This document shows positions 13,743 to 26,173 of a stretch of DNA of 64,000 bases, piece by piece. This DNA is from Perca fluviatilis (taxonomy: Eukaryota > Chordata > Actinopteri > Perciformes > Percidae), in NCBI RefSeq assembly GCF_010015445.1, contig NC_053128.1:11576340-11640339 (forward strand). Reading direction: 5' to 3'. The position numbers and the translations under genes were made by a program. The notes below the pieces were generated by a model, which saw only the letters and a program-made list of their open reading frames with translations, was not told the origin of the DNA and ran no database searches. Within the stretch, counting starts at the first letter, position 1. Each line of letters opens with the position of its first letter.

Positions 13743-15210
13743 GCGTGGAGCGGACCAACCCGGACTCCTTAGTTATTGTCCTTGGTGACTTTAATAAAGG
13801 AAACCTCACTCATGAACTCCCTAAATACAGACAGCATATTAAATGCCAGACCAGAGAGGAGAACATTGTGGATCACTGTTACACCATAGTCAGATAATTC
13901 TCACGCTGTCCCCCATGCTGCACTGGGACTCTCTGACCATGTCATGGTCCACCTGATCCCCGCGTACAGGCAGACACTTAAACTCTGCAAACCTGTAGTG
14001 AGGACATCAAAGTAGTGGACCAGTGAGGCTGTGGAGGATCTTTAGACATGTTTGGACACCACTGACTGGGATGTGTTCAGGTCTGCTACCAACAGTCTGA
14101 ATTAGTACACAGAGGCTGTGACATCATACATCAGCTTCTGTGAGGACTGCTGTATTCCATCACGCACCAGGTTGAGTTACAACAACGACAAACCCTGGTT
14201 CACAGCCAAACTCAGAAGGCTAAGGCATCCTGGACTCCGCAGGAACCTATGCCAGGATCCTGTTTGTAGACTTCAGCTCTGCCTTCAGTACCATCGTCCC
14301 AGCTGTGCTTCAGGAGAAGCTCTCCCAGCTTGGTGTGCCTGACTCCACCTGTAGGTGGATCACTGACTTCCTGTCTGACAGGAAGCAGCATGTGAAGCTG
14401 GGGGAACACGTCTCCGACTCTCAGACCTCAGCACCGGATCCCCTCAGGGCTGTGTTCTTTCCCCCCTGCTCTTCTCCCTGTATACCAACAGTTGCACCTC
14501 ACGAGTCTGTTAAGCTTCTGAAGTTTGCAGACGACACCTCCCTCATTAGACTCATCTCTGATGGAGACAAGTCCGCATACAGGTGGGAGTCTGACCACCT
14601 GGTGACCTGGTGCAATCAAAAAAACAACCTAGAGCTCAACGCTCTAAAGACAGTGTAGATGGTTGTGGACTTCAGGAGGAACTCAGCCCCACCTGCCCCC
14701 ATCACCCTCTGTGGCTCCACAATTGACACTGTGGAGTCTTTCTGCTTCCTGGGAACTATCCTCTCCCAGGATCTCAAGTGGGAGCTGAACATCAGCTCCC
14801 TCACCAAGATAGCACAACAGAGAATGTACTTCCTGCGGTAGCTGAAGAAATTCAACCTGCCAAAGAGAAAGATGTTGCACTTCTACACAGCCATCATTGA
14901 GTCCATCCTCACTTCCTCCATCACCATCTGGTATGCTGCTGCCACTGCCAAGGACAAGGGCAGACTGCAGCATGTCATTCGGTCTGCAGAGAAGGCGATT
15001 GGCTGCAATCTGCTGCTGCTTCAGGACCAATACGCCACCAGGACTCTGAAGCATGCTGCAAAGATTGTGGCTGACCCCTCCCACCCCAAGCACAAACTCT
15101 TTGAGACACTCCCCTCTGGCAGGAGGCTGACGTCCATCAGGACCAAAACCACACGCCACATGAACAGTTTTTTCCCCTCCACCACTAGCCTTATTAACAA
15201 GGCCCGGAAC
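13743..15210 (+). pseudogene. L2/CR1-like LINE relic (endonuclease end plus reverse transcriptase)
   Basis: This is a non-LTR retrotransposon remnant. An endonuclease tail with VIVLGDFNKG comes first. The sequence then jumps from KLRRLR (about 14220) to the reverse transcriptase motif LFVDFSSAF (about 14260), which indicates an internal deletion. The thumb and palm follow, with STGSPQGCVLSP (about 14430) and the catalytic FADD box (about 14526-14540). The C-terminus TLPSGRRLTSIRTKTTRHMNS runs straight into the minisatellite. The frame is broken by a shift and shift-back between about 14420 and 14510 and by two TAG codons (14656, 14839) where a Glu and a Gln codon are likely ancestral. Clade assignment rests on motif memory only. 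It is 5'-truncated and inactive. Confidence 0.85.
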
Positions 15211-16626
15211 TACAGACATGTAATGTCTGTAATGTAATGTCTGCAATGTAATGTCTGTAATGTCTATCTGTAATGCAATGTCTGTAATGTAATGTCTGTA
15301 ATGTCTATCTGTAATGTAATGTCTTTACAGACTGTAATGTAATTACAGACATTACATTACAGACATGTCTGTAATGTTATGTCTGTAATGCAATGTATGT
15401 AATGTAATGTCTGTAATGTAATGTATGTAATGTCTATCTGTAATGTTTGTAATGTAATGTCTATAATGCCTATCTGTAATGTAATGTCTGTAATGTCTAT
15501 CTCTAATGTAACGTCTGTAATGTCTATCTGTAATGTAATGTCTGTCATGTAATATCTGTAATGTAATGTCTGTATTGTAATGTCTATCTGTAATGTCTAT
15601 CTGTAATGCAATGTCTGTAATGTAATGTCTGTAATGTCTATCTGTAATGTTTGTAATGTTTGTAATGCCTATCTGTAATGTAATGCCTGTAATGTCTATC
15701 TGTAATGTTTGTAATGTCTGTAATGTATATCTGTAATGCAATGTCTGTAATGTATATCTGTAATGTAATGTCTGTAATGTCTATCTGTAATGTAATGTCT
15801 GTAATGCAATGTATGTAAGGTAATGTCTGTAATGTCTATCTGTAATGTTTGTAATGTAATGTCTGTAATGCCTATCTGTAATGTAATGTCTGTAATGTCT
15901 GTCTCTAATGTAATGTCTGTGATGCCTATCTGTAATGTAATGTCTGTAATGTCTGTCTCTAATGTAATGTCTGTAATGTCTGTATGTAAGGTAATGTCTG
16001 TAATGTCTATCTGTAATGTAATGTCTGTCATGTAATGTCTGTAATGTAATGTCTATCTGTAATGTAATGTCTGTCATGTAATATCTGTAATGTAATGTCT
16101 GTAATGTCTATCTGTAATGTTTGTAATGTAATGTCTGTAATGCCTATTTCTAATGTAAAGTCTGTAATGTCTATCTGTAATGTAATGTCTGTCATGTAAT
16201 GTCTGTAATGCAATGTATGTAATGTAATGTCTGTCATGTAATATCTGTAATGTAATGTCTGGAATGTAATGTCTATCTGTAATGTAATGTCCGTTATGTA
16301 ATGTCTGTAATGTAATTTCTGTAATGTAATGTTTGTAATGTAATGTCTGTAATGCCTATTTCTAATGTAAAGTCGGTAATGTCTATCTGTAATGTAATGT
16401 CTGTCATGTAATGTCTGTAATGCAATGTATGTAATGTTATGTCTGTCATGTAATATCTGTAATGTAATGTCTGTAATGTAATGTCTGTAATGCAATGTAT
16501 GTAATGTTATGTCTGTCATGTAATATCTGTAATGTAATGTCTGTAATGTAATGTCTATCTGTAATGTAATGTCCGTTATGTAATGTCTGTAATGTAATTT
16601 CTGTAATGTAATGTCTGAAATGTAAG
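15211..16626. repeat. Minisatellite, right part (TAATGTCTG units)
   Basis: This is about 1.4 kb of TAATGTCTG, TAATGTAATGTCTG and TAATGTCTATCTG units, with variants such as TAATGCCTAT and TCTGTCATGTAATATCTG. A short block near 15335-15365 flips to the opposite orientation and back. Higher-order repetition of about 150-300 bp is visible: similar successions recur around 16110-16260, 16330-16480 and 16490-16620. This indicates expansion by unequal exchange. Confidence 0.95.
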
Positions 16627-18326
16627 TCTGGAGCTTGATGCTCCTGGTAGGGTGTCCCATGGCAAAGTGGTCTCAGGTAAGGGGGCAGAAAAAGAATGGT
16701 TCAAAAACCCCTATGTGTCATCGAGGAAGAGGTGAAGTTACCCTGCCCAGAGGAAGCCCAGGGCCCCCGTCTGGAGCCAGGCCCAGATGGAGGGCTCGTC
16801 AGCGCCTGGTGGAAGGGTTTGCCATGGAACCCGGCCGGGCACAGCCCGGAAAAGCAACGTGGCACCTCCCTCTCCATCCCATGGGCCCACCACCTGTGGG
16901 AGGAACCTCTGGGGGTGGGTGCACTGCCACACGGGTGGCAGTGAAGGTCAGGTGCCTCGACAGAGGCTGGCTCTAGGGAAGTGGAATGTCACCTCTCTGT
17001 GGGGGAAGGAGCCGGAACTTGTGCGGGAGGTGTAGCGCTACCAATTAGATCAGGTGGGGCATACTTCTATGCACATTCTCGGTTCTGGAACAATACTCCT
17101 GGTTAGGGGCTGGACTCTTTTCTCCTCTGGAGTTACCCAGGGTGTCAGGCACCGGGCGTGTGTGGGGATACTCACAAGCCCCCGGCTGAACACCACTACG
17201 TTGGAGTTTACCCCGGTGGACGAGAGGGTCGCCTCCCTATGCCTAGGGGTTGAGGGGGACTCTGACTGTTGTTTGTGCATATGCACCAAACAAGGGCTCG
17301 GAGTATTCAGCCTTCTTGGAGACCTTGAATGGAGTGCTGCATGGGGCTCCAGTGGGGGACTCCATAGTTCTGCTGGGGGACTTCAATGCGTACGTGGTCA
17401 ATGATGGAGACACATGGAGAGGCATGATTGGGAGGAACGGCCTCCCTGATCTGAACCCGAGTGGTTGTTCGTTGATGGATTTCTGTGCTAGTAATACAAA
17501 AAACCATCCAAATCGTAGCAACAATATTTTAATCGTTTCATCTGATCTGAGGCTCTATGTTTAGGACACTGGGGTGAAGAGAGGCGCAGAGCTGTCAACC
17601 AATCACTGTCTGCTGGTGAGTTGGGTCAGGGGGTGGGGGAAGACTCTGGACAGACCTGGTAAGCCCAAACGAGTAGTGCGGGTAAATAGGGAACGTCTGG
17701 AGGAGGCCCCTGTCAGACGGACTTTCAACTCACACCTCCAGCAGAGCTATTTGTGCATCCCTGTGGAGGCATTGAACCCGAGTGGACAATGTTCACAAAG
17801 TTTCCATTGCTGAAGGTGCGGAGGGGAGCTGTGGTCTTAGGGTCTTAGGTGCCTCAAGGGGCGGTAACCCACGAACACTGTGGTGGACACCGGTGGTCAG
17901 GGAAGCCGTCCGACTGAAGGAGTCTTTCTGGGATATGTTATCCCAGAAGACTCCAGAGGCAATTGCAGGGTACCGAAGGGCCCGAAGGGCTGCAGCCTCT
18001 GCCGTGAAAGAGGCAAAGCAGCGGGTGTGGGAGAAGTTCGGAGAAGACATGGAGAAGGACTTTCGGTTGGCACCAAGGTGCTTCTGGAAAACCGTTCGTC
18101 ACATCAGGAGGGGGAAGTGGGGAACCATCCAAGCTGTGTACCGTAAGGATGGGACGCTGTTGACCTCAACTTAGGAGGTAATAGGGGGGTGGAAGGAGCA
18201 CTTTGAGGAACTCCTAAATCCAACTAATATGGCCTCTATGGTAGAGGCAGAGCTGGAGGATGATGGGGGATTGTCGTCAATTTCCCAGATGGAAGTCACT
18301 GAGGTAGTCAAACAACTCCACAACTG
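16627..18326 (+). pseudogene. RTE-like LINE relic (5' region and AP endonuclease)
   Basis: This is a non-LTR element of the type common in fish. A GC-rich leader (16640-16975) is followed by an AP-endonuclease-like domain with WNVTSLWGKEPELV (about 16983), [34 protein letters not shown] (about 17375) and [18 protein letters not shown]. About 20 residues around the conserved HKCTWYQ region are missing after DFCASN. The terminal STNHCLL has Asn where the family normally has the catalytic Asp of SDH. The linker RKPK..VRVN and AARRAAASAVKEAK..VWEKFGEDMEKDF (17600-18100) precede the reverse transcriptase, which is absent: homology stops around VTEVVKQLHN at 18326. There are at least three frame changes and several stops, so it is inactive. 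Confidence 0.85.
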
Positions 18327-20097
18327 AAAATTGTAAACTAAATTGACACTAAATTGTTGCAGTGACTGGTGCTACAGTATTGTGACCATGGCCAAAGAAA
18401 TAAGACTAGTGTAGCTATTAGATAACCTGGGACGAGTAATTAAAAAAAATGCAAAAACACAATAATCCAGAAGACGGTTCAAAAGCAACAGTACAAATAT
18501 CTCCAGTTGTTTGAGGTACATACTGTTCCAAACAAAGACTTCAGAGGCTGCAAGTAAATGAGGCAACAGGGTATGAAGCCTGCCAAGAGCACTGCTGGAG
18601 TCACAGCTGTTCAAATCGAAAAGAGTGGGAGAAGGTGTAGACACTGTTATGATTCTGGGACACTCACTCTGATTACACATTTGTCGCCCTCTAATTGTCA
18701 TCCTCAACAAAGATGAAGTATAGCTTCCCGTTGCACCATACATACTAACATAATAACAGAGTTGAGTTGGCCAAAATCGGTACGACTGACATCCGTAACA
18801 AACCCGATGGACGGAAATTGTTTTTGTGAATCAGTGTGTGTAAGAGTGTGGGTATGTCTTGTAGCTTTACATGTTTTCGGTAGTTTCCTGTCAAGTTATG
18901 GTTTCCTTCCTTCCTGTTTCCTTGAGTCTAAAACCAGAAGGGCAGTTTGACCCAGAAGGGTTTTTGATTGATCAGGGCACTTTAGCCTGAGGGGTCCTGC
19001 TTTGTCCACAGTGGGTCTGCAAACATCTTTATCACTTCCCCTTAAACCCAGGAATCACTCTGCAGTGATGAATGAGGGAGAGGCATGGGGGTACACAGGA
19101 ACAGGGGTGACAAAGCCCTGTGTCACAGCAGCACACAGCTGGACAGGGGCAGAGGAATGGGACTCAATTGGGCAGGCCTAGGGGGAGGAGGGGTCTTATA
19201 AATGGTTGCTGCTTTGGGCCAAATACTCAATTAGCTGATCTGACAAAGTGCTCCGTCTCCCCTCTGCCTTTGTCTTTTTTTTCTGGCTTGTTACTATGTT
19301 CGTCCTCAACCTACAGGTGGAGGAGAAGGAGACGCGTGCAGGTGTTATCAGAGCACAAGGGCAAAGAGGATGTTTTCAAGCTCATGCTTTATCATCAATT
19401 AAATGTGATGAGATGAGACTTCATTGAGAGGAATTTAGTTTTTCTTTACAACCTTGGCCTTATTATCAGAGTTTTGGCTGTGATATTTTTAGTCACCAAC
19501 TTAATTACTGGGATATGGGGCTGCAGGGAGTTCTGCTTGTAAAATTGTCCTCTATTTGAAATTAATCCCCTAAAGTGAAATTCAGTTTTGGACATAATGT
19601 CTTAAGAGAGCTACACAATAAGAGAACTACACAACATGTCATGGGGCGTTGCAAGCATTATTAACAAGACTATGTTTAATATATGCATTATGTGAAAATA
19701 TCAAATATTAGTTTACGGTTTAGGGTTCTTATATCTTAATTTTTATTATGAAAAAAAAAATGGGAGGAGGTTTTCAGGCCCAGGGTGGGGGTGCCCATAT
19801 ATTTCCTAGTACATGTATTTTAACTTCTCTCCACAGGTAACATGGAAGGTAAGTATTTTTTATCTGCTCTAGCATACGTATACAGCATGTTAAGTAACTC
19901 AAGTAAGTATTAACATAGGAATGTACAGCTAACTTAGCACAGACCTCAAAAAGTGAAGCAATAAACAACGTGTATTATATATTCATCTAGCAACTGAAAC
20001 GTTTCTTTTCACAGATTAATTTCATCATGAAAAATAACTAACTCATTCTAACACTTTGTATCTTTACTTACGGTCACGGACATATCATCTCCAAGGC
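18327..20097. other. Non-coding stretch, nothing recognised
   Basis: No gene or element was recognised. The frame at 18372-18743 on the minus strand (123 codons) shows no domain. A CpG-poor, moderately GC stretch at 18940-19330 could be unique sequence. Confidence 0.5.
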
Positions 20098-20300
20098 TTA
20101 ACCCTTGTGTTGACTTCGGGTCACATTGACCCATTTTAAATTTTTGTTTTATATCAGAAAATATGGGACGTAGAAATAAGCGCTGAAAATGTGTAGAAGA
20201 CAAATTTAACAATTTAAAATGTTGGAAAAAGCAAAAACAAACTGTGAAAAAAAGGCGTCAAAAACATCGAGAAAAAAAAAAGAAGGCTTAAACGAAAGGA
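20098..20300 (+). mobile_element. Probable piggyBac-like left-end fragment
   Basis: TTAA (20098-20101) is followed by CCCTTGTGTTGACTTCGGGT and a short inverted motif GGGTCACATTGACCC. I recall TTAA plus CCCTTGTGTTG as the terminus of a frequent teleost TTAA-class element. No matching right end is visible, so this is a fragment with no coding part. Confidence 0.45.
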
Positions 20301-20550
20301 GAGCACTGTTTCACGTGCACACAGTAGCTTGTTTTTTGTTCAACTGAAAACAAATTGGAGAATGGAAAGCGAAACTTAAGAATACCTTAGCGCTACCTAA
20401 AATGTCCACTAGGGGTCAGTATATGCAAAGCATAAACGGGGATAACAGAATAGACAGACTTTTAGTTGTTGTTGGGAGCTATGCAAAATAAAAGGCTGCA
20501 AGACAGAAGCCGAGCTGACCATCTTGCTGTTGGACTAGTATTAACTAGTC

Positions 20551-21675
20551 TATATCCACGACGTTCCACTTCCGGGATTGCTACGTTGCTGATGGAATTT
20601 CTGCCAGATTTCACTCTTTTCGGCCGGATGTCCGTCACCTTCTGCTTTCTTTGTGTTGACATTTGTGTTGATCGATTTCTGAGGACTATGGTTGACTGCT
20701 CCTCAGATCTCTGCATGGTAAATCCAGACAGCTAGCTAGACTATCTGTCCAATCTGAGTTTTCTGTTGCACGACTAAAACAACTTTTAACGTACACATGT
20801 TCCACCAAAACAACGAGGCTATTTTGCAGTGGCACCGTGGCTCCCTCTGGCGATTAGTCCCACTCAAGACCAGAGGTGTCAATTAACAAAGTACAAATAC
20901 TTTGTTACCTTACTTAAGTAGAAATTTGGGGTATCTGTACTTTACTGGAGTAATTATTTTACAGCAGACTTTTTAATTCAATGCCTTATTTAGGTGCCAC
21001 TTAAATGACTGCGCTTCTCTCTGATGCTCCAAAAACGGACGTTAGAGGGAACTGAAACATCGCCACACAGGACGCTAGTTAACACTACACTCGACAGCAG
21101 GTAACGTTAGCCTACCGTTAGCTAGCAGCTGGAGTAAACACGGTTAAAATGCTGACAGCTAAACTGTGTAAAAATGTGTCTGTATTTCACTGTAGGGGAT
21201 TGTAACACCAGACTGTAGCTGCCGTTGTCTGAAAAACACAGAAGAGATGTGTCACCTTTTTCAGCCCTTCTGAGTTTGCACATATGATATGAACATTATT
21301 ATAGTCATTATGGCCTTTGGAAAAAAAAAATTTTTTGTGGAGGTGGGGTAGTGCACGATAGGCCCCTGTAGGGTGGGCTAAGCTTTTGTTCTTAATGGCC
21401 TTTTTTCCCCCTTACATTACTTTTATACTTTAAGTAGTTTTGAAACCAGTATTTTTACACTTTTACTTTACTTTACTTAGTCTTTTCAAACCCTAGTATC
21501 TATACTTCTACTTGAGTAGTTAATGTGAATACTTTTGACACCTATGCTCAAGGCGATTGTGATTGTTTTAAAGAAATGGCAATAAACCAGAGCATGTTTT
21601 TCTCCCATCCCAGAATGTTGTGTGGACTAGCCAGACCTTCCTCCGCAGCAATGTGGAAGAAGCTCTGGCAAGGCG
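20551..21675 (+). repeat. Dispersed repeat family A, copy 2, split by an insertion
   Basis: Left portion 20551-20870 and right portion 21547-21675 together match copies 1 and 3. The left portion carries CCACTTCCGGGATTG and CCAGACAGCTAGCTAGACTA. The right portion carries CAATAAACCAGAGCATGTTT and the terminal hairpin AGCCAGACC-TTCCTCCGCAG. The gap is exactly filled by a hAT-type element. Copy 3 at 50 kb shows the uninterrupted arrangement. Confidence 0.85.
20871..21546. mobile_element. hAT-type non-autonomous element with 8-bp target duplication
   Basis: The ends are CAGAGGTGTCAA (20871) and TTGACACCTATG (21535-21546), inverted copies with one mismatch. The flanks are CTCAAGAC (20863-20870) and CTCAAGGC (21547-21554), an 8-bp target duplication with one substitution. 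Subterminal regions are rich in TACTTTACTT/AAGTAGTTTTGA tracts. The 676-bp interior has no transposase frame. The 8-bp duplication and CAG...(C/A)TG ends fit the hAT superfamily. Confidence 0.88.
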
Positions 21676-22947
21676 AGACGTATTTGCTGACTGCTGTGCC
21701 TTGTGTTTGTCGCTCTTGCTTGATGTTTGGCTGTTTGCAAAGATGTCCACTCGCTAGTTTTTGATCATGAGTGATGTAATCATAACAAATGCACATGTAC
21801 AGCTGTCCACGTTTTTGATATCAGTGTATAAGTGAATTACACTCTGAAACTATAGGGGTGCAAAATCACAAAAAATACCAATGTTACGCAATGTTGCTTG
21901 AAAAAAAGATTAAAGTCTTCGCCATGTCTTAAAGCATTATAGGATGGACATTTCCTGCTAAAGTCCCAGGAGACATGTAGTTGTTTCATTGTTTTTTTTT
22001 TCATTATCATGCTCTTAACGGTGTGTCTATCTGTGTATATGATATGGGGGGAGCAGAGGGTTTCATTATATGCCCTATATATCCTCTTGCTGTTCCATTT
22101 GCAAAATGTGATCAGTAATTATGCTCTCTCATTACTGCGACCTGGAGATCCGAGCCTGAGGAGCCCGCTGGGACCCTTCAGATAACTCAGTGACACAGGG
22201 AGCTGTAGAGAACACCAATACTTAAACACTAACTACACAACACATAACAGCCCTTATCTGGAGGCTCCAGCCAGCTGACAGAGGCTCACTGAAAACATAT
22301 TGAGGAGTGCTCCCTACAGAGTAAGAGGGCTGTTAAAATAAGCTCAGAAATAAAGACATACACACAGTTTATATACAAACACACACCAGCCGTACTGTTC
22401 TTCTATACGTGAATGTTTGGATGGTGAAAGAATGAACAACACACAGCACAGCAACACAATCCATTTTTTTACTTTTGAGTCTGACCATCTCAGCGCCACC
22501 TTTCCCTTTTCTTTTTTGGCTTTCCATCATTAGACTCACACACTGTCTGTTAACATTACCGATAGACTTCCAAACGTGACGAAGAAAAAAAGAGGTGTTC
22601 GATGGCTTATGTCATAGGCTGACCAGGGCTATGCCATTTGGGGAGGGGCCGCTTACTGATCCCCCTATATTCCTGAAAATCAGAGACATGGTTGTGGATG
22701 TTAGTGCTTTCTGATTAGCCTGTGTTTGTATTGAAATAAGAGACTGCTGCGGCCCGCCGTATGGGTTGAGCAGAGGCTGCACAGTTTGACCAGCGTGAAG
22801 CGGCCGCACACCAGGCCGCCGGATGGTGTTGCTAACAACTTGCAATGTATGACTATTATCAGACCAGCCCTCGCGGTCTCGAAACACAACCGGCCCACCG
22901 GGAAAAGTCCTGACTCTCCTGATTGTCACTCCGCCTCTGGTTGATCC
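21676..22947. other. Non-coding stretch with a CpG-rich block at its right end
   Basis: From 21676 to 22600 nothing is recognised. From 22612 to 22947 the DNA becomes GC- and CpG-rich, with open frames on the minus strand (118 and 65 codons) whose products I do not recognise. The composition break suggests a repeat fragment rather than a gene. Confidence 0.4.
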
Positions 22948-23298
22948 TAGGGCTGTGCAATTGATCAAAATTTCAATCGCAATTTTGGCTCCTAATCACC
23001 AAAATAGAAAAATCGAGGAAAACGATTATTTTGCACATAACGTTTTGCAAGTAAACTCTTATTTTGTCTTATTTTCTGTTCTGAATGAAAATAAAAAATG
23101 TTCAAACGGGAAAAGTATTAAGGGAAATATCACAGTTCTAGGTATTTACTACTGCTTCACTGGTTTTTTCAAAGTTCATTACTTGCAACATCTTTCCCAA
23201 AAGTCAATGAGTAATCGTGGTAAATAATTGTGATATAAATATTGATGTATTGAATAATTTTGATTGTGAGTTTTTTTTTTCGTAATTGGGCAGCCCTA
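22948..23298. mobile_element. hAT-like MITE (TAGGGCTG ends)
   Basis: The left end TAGGGCTGTGCAATTGATC (22948) and right end AATTGGGCAGCCCTA (23284-23298) are inverted copies over about 15 bp with mismatches. The subterminal regions are full of CAATCG/AATCG-type motifs in both orientations. The interior codes for nothing. I found no clear 8-bp duplication, so assignment rests on the ends only. Confidence 0.6.
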
Positions 23299-26173
23299 TC
23301 AATATTTTTAGCATTTACAGGCCCTCAAACATCTTTATATTTAAATGTTTGTGTGTGATGACCTTTTTAATTCACTTGTTATACCATTCACACAGAGTGT
23401 CTATCACTGCAGCTCAGGATAACAATACTTTGTAAGTGTTCAATCTGTAGTAGACTCAATGAAATCATAATTGGAAATAAGAAAATAAACCCATTGTTGC
23501 CTTTAGCTGGAAAAAAGCCATCCACACTCTAGATATACCTCATTAGACATTAAATTATTTTCTTGCACAGATTTCTACAGCTTCCTTTTGCTGTTGAATT
23601 TACCTAATTTTCCAGTGGGAATTTTTGTTTTTTTCTTTCAATAAAAAAAGTTTTTTCAAAGTATGCCACACTTAATAGGCACATTTTGGGTTGGGACCTC
23701 CTCGGCACAAGTCTGATTGCTGCCCCTTACATGCTCTTCTCCTGTTTATGCACCAAATATGAGCCCCTATCATACATGCACTGCAAACCTGAAATGATCT
23801 AGACATTACCCGGCGGAGCTGCATGTGAGAACACAAATGTCCAGATCAGTTGCATCCGACATCAAACAGTGTTTACCCTGCCAGCTTCCTCGCACAAAGT
23901 GTGTGTGTATTCCCTGATTGAGCTGAAAAATTCACAGCAAGAGATTGGGCGTGATGGCAACGCTTCATGCCCCTCGCGCAAAACCGGAAGAAAGCAAACA
24001 TCCGAGGGTGAGAAGAAGAGCGTGATTTACACAGGGCAATGGAAATGTCTAACTGGAGAGAAAATGAGATTTGGGAACTTCTGCCGGGAAGGTCCGACTC
24101 CGAAATTGTCAGACAACGGCAAGAGGCTTGTTTGTTTATGACTAAATTACAAATGGTTTTGTGACATAGTGAAAGCAACGTCATGTCTGCTGCACGCTCT
24201 ACACAGCGACACCCCTCGCCTAAACCAAACAGAGCATTTCCAGGAAGTGAGAACGCATCTGAGACACACCATCTCCTGTTGTGTACTACATGTATGAAAG
24301 GGGCTACTTCAGGAACTGATTCCTTGGACATTGTCCGGGGTTATTATATGTATGTCATATGTAATTATTTGGTGTCACCCTTGTCCTTTAATAGGCACTC
24401 TACTCACCTCTCTGTCAGTTTGGGAATGTGATTCCACATGGCCATGTACTCAGCCCATCTATATTTGCCCCATTGGCTGATATGTGGTTGGATGTATGCA
24501 AGTGTGTTTTTTTAAATAAATTCTTCTCCATACCTACCCTATTCAAATGTTCTTCGTAATGCATTTTATAATGACCCTGATTAAAGCCACAAGAATAAGA
24601 ATAAAAAGTACAATATTTCCTTCTGAAATGTAGCGGAAGTAGAAAGTGGAATGAAAAGAAAAGACTCAAGGAAAGTACAAAACCCTCAAATGTGTACTTT
24701 AGTAAAGCACTTGAGTAAATGTACTTCCACCAGTGTCTATCTCATTAAATTGGTTTGACTTGAAAGAGAGATAAAGATAGAGAGACATAGTTAGTCAGTA
24801 TGGGGGAGCTAGGGTAGCAGGCTTCGTGCTGTAGCCAGCAGTTAAACTGTTTGGGACAGAAAGCCCTTTTGGCAGCTTCGGCAAGCTTTACAGCTGAAAG
24901 CTCTGCAAAATGTTTGCTCCTGTTTTGGATCCACACCATCACCATTATTTAGCCAGCGAGCTTGCCAACACTAACTGCCTAATTAAGCATTCAGCGGTGC
25001 TCTCACTCTGACTTTGAGGTCATTTTCACTCAGGCTTACAATACCATGATTTCATTTTGCAGATAGTACATCACCAGCTCATTGTTATGGATAGCAGCTC
25101 TTGGAAACGGTTTTAGCGAGGCTCGTTTAATCACAGAAATTAAACAATTCACATTATCTACACTCGGCTTTTATCGTAATCTAAAAGACGTGACTGTATC
25201 AGACCTTTTCTTGCTTTTCCACGGTACACCGATTGCAAGTAAATTTTTAGAGCTTGTGTCAAGATTTTTTACTGATCATCTACAGGGCTTGTTCTCAACT
25301 ATCCCTATGCTGTATCGCTGGCCTTTTTATCCCCTAAATCGATGCTGGGGATCTTTGAGCATGGGCTGTTAGTGTTTTCTAAATCCAGGCTGAAAAGAAG
25401 GGTAATTGGGCCTTCTCGGTAGGGCACTGGTGAAACAAGCTTCCATCAGGCTTGGTTTAAACAGACACAAAAACATTTATCGGTGTGCTACTGCCTTATA
25501 AATTCTGCTTTCAATTTGTCACTATTATCTTTAATGCTATTTTAGTACTTGTTCTATATATGTTTAGACATGATAAAATGAATAAATGAATGAATAAAGC
25601 CGGTGAATGTGATGACAGTTGAATCTCTCTCTATTGTTTAGCGTAACAAGCTGCAGAGAAGAGGGCAAACGTCTACAACCTTCCCATCTGTGCCCTGGTC
25701 CCGCCAACTAAGAGGGTTGCAATGACGTGCCCTATGTGTATTTTCCCTCCTTATCTATGATAGCAGAGATGTGGACTCACAAATCTAATAACTAATGACA
25801 AGCCTTTTGCAGCAACTTGATAGCCTCATCCTCCCCAAGGCCAAAGACTGATGCTTTGCTCTAAAAAAGTGTGCATCAGATCAACTGTTCATTGTCCTGA
25901 CAAAAGGTGTACTAAATCATTCTGACATCGGCCAATCACGTTGCACAATGCAGGAGGGAAAGGTACATTAAGCAGTGCACACCAAAAACAATATAACATT
26001 CAGACGATTAAATATTAAGGTAAGAAAATGACAATGTCTTTGGCTGGTGGAAATGGCAAACTACTCAGGTGAGGTGGCAACTTGTATCAGCTGTAGCTAA
26101 TTAAAATCAATGGCATATATGTTACATGCCAAGGATCCTATCTGAAGTCAAAGAAGCCTCACTTTGTAACATT
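23299..26173. other. Mostly unique-looking DNA with one MITE fragment
   Basis: No gene was recognised. The minus-strand frame at 23873-24331 (152 codons) overlaps plus-strand frames and has no domain. The segment 24960-25420 lacks repeat signatures and contains homeodomain-type motifs such as CTAATTAAG. It is a weak candidate for conserved non-coding sequence. Confidence 0.4.
24596..24736. mobile_element. hAT-type element terminus fragment (AGTACTT...CCACC ends)
   Basis: The run CTTGAGTAAATGTACTTCCA followed by CCAGTG is a familiar teleost DNA-element terminus, preceded by TTCTGAAATGTAGCGGAAGTA. Only one end is visible. It resembles the subterminal AAGTA/TACTT tracts of the element at 20871 but belongs to a different family. 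Confidence 0.5.

Noticed and set aside
15211..16626. Regularly spaced direct repeats resembling a CRISPR array
   Set aside because: Units of 9-14 bp abut each other without unique spacers, and the genome is eukaryotic. It is a minisatellite.
22612..22968. 118-codon minus-strand frame in GC-rich DNA
   Set aside because: No recognisable domain; it extends into a MITE terminus and a second frame is open in parallel, as expected for GC-rich repeat DNA.
23873..24331. 152-codon minus-strand frame
   Set aside because: Overlaps open frames on the plus strand, contains no motif, and has no splice or promoter context that I can support.
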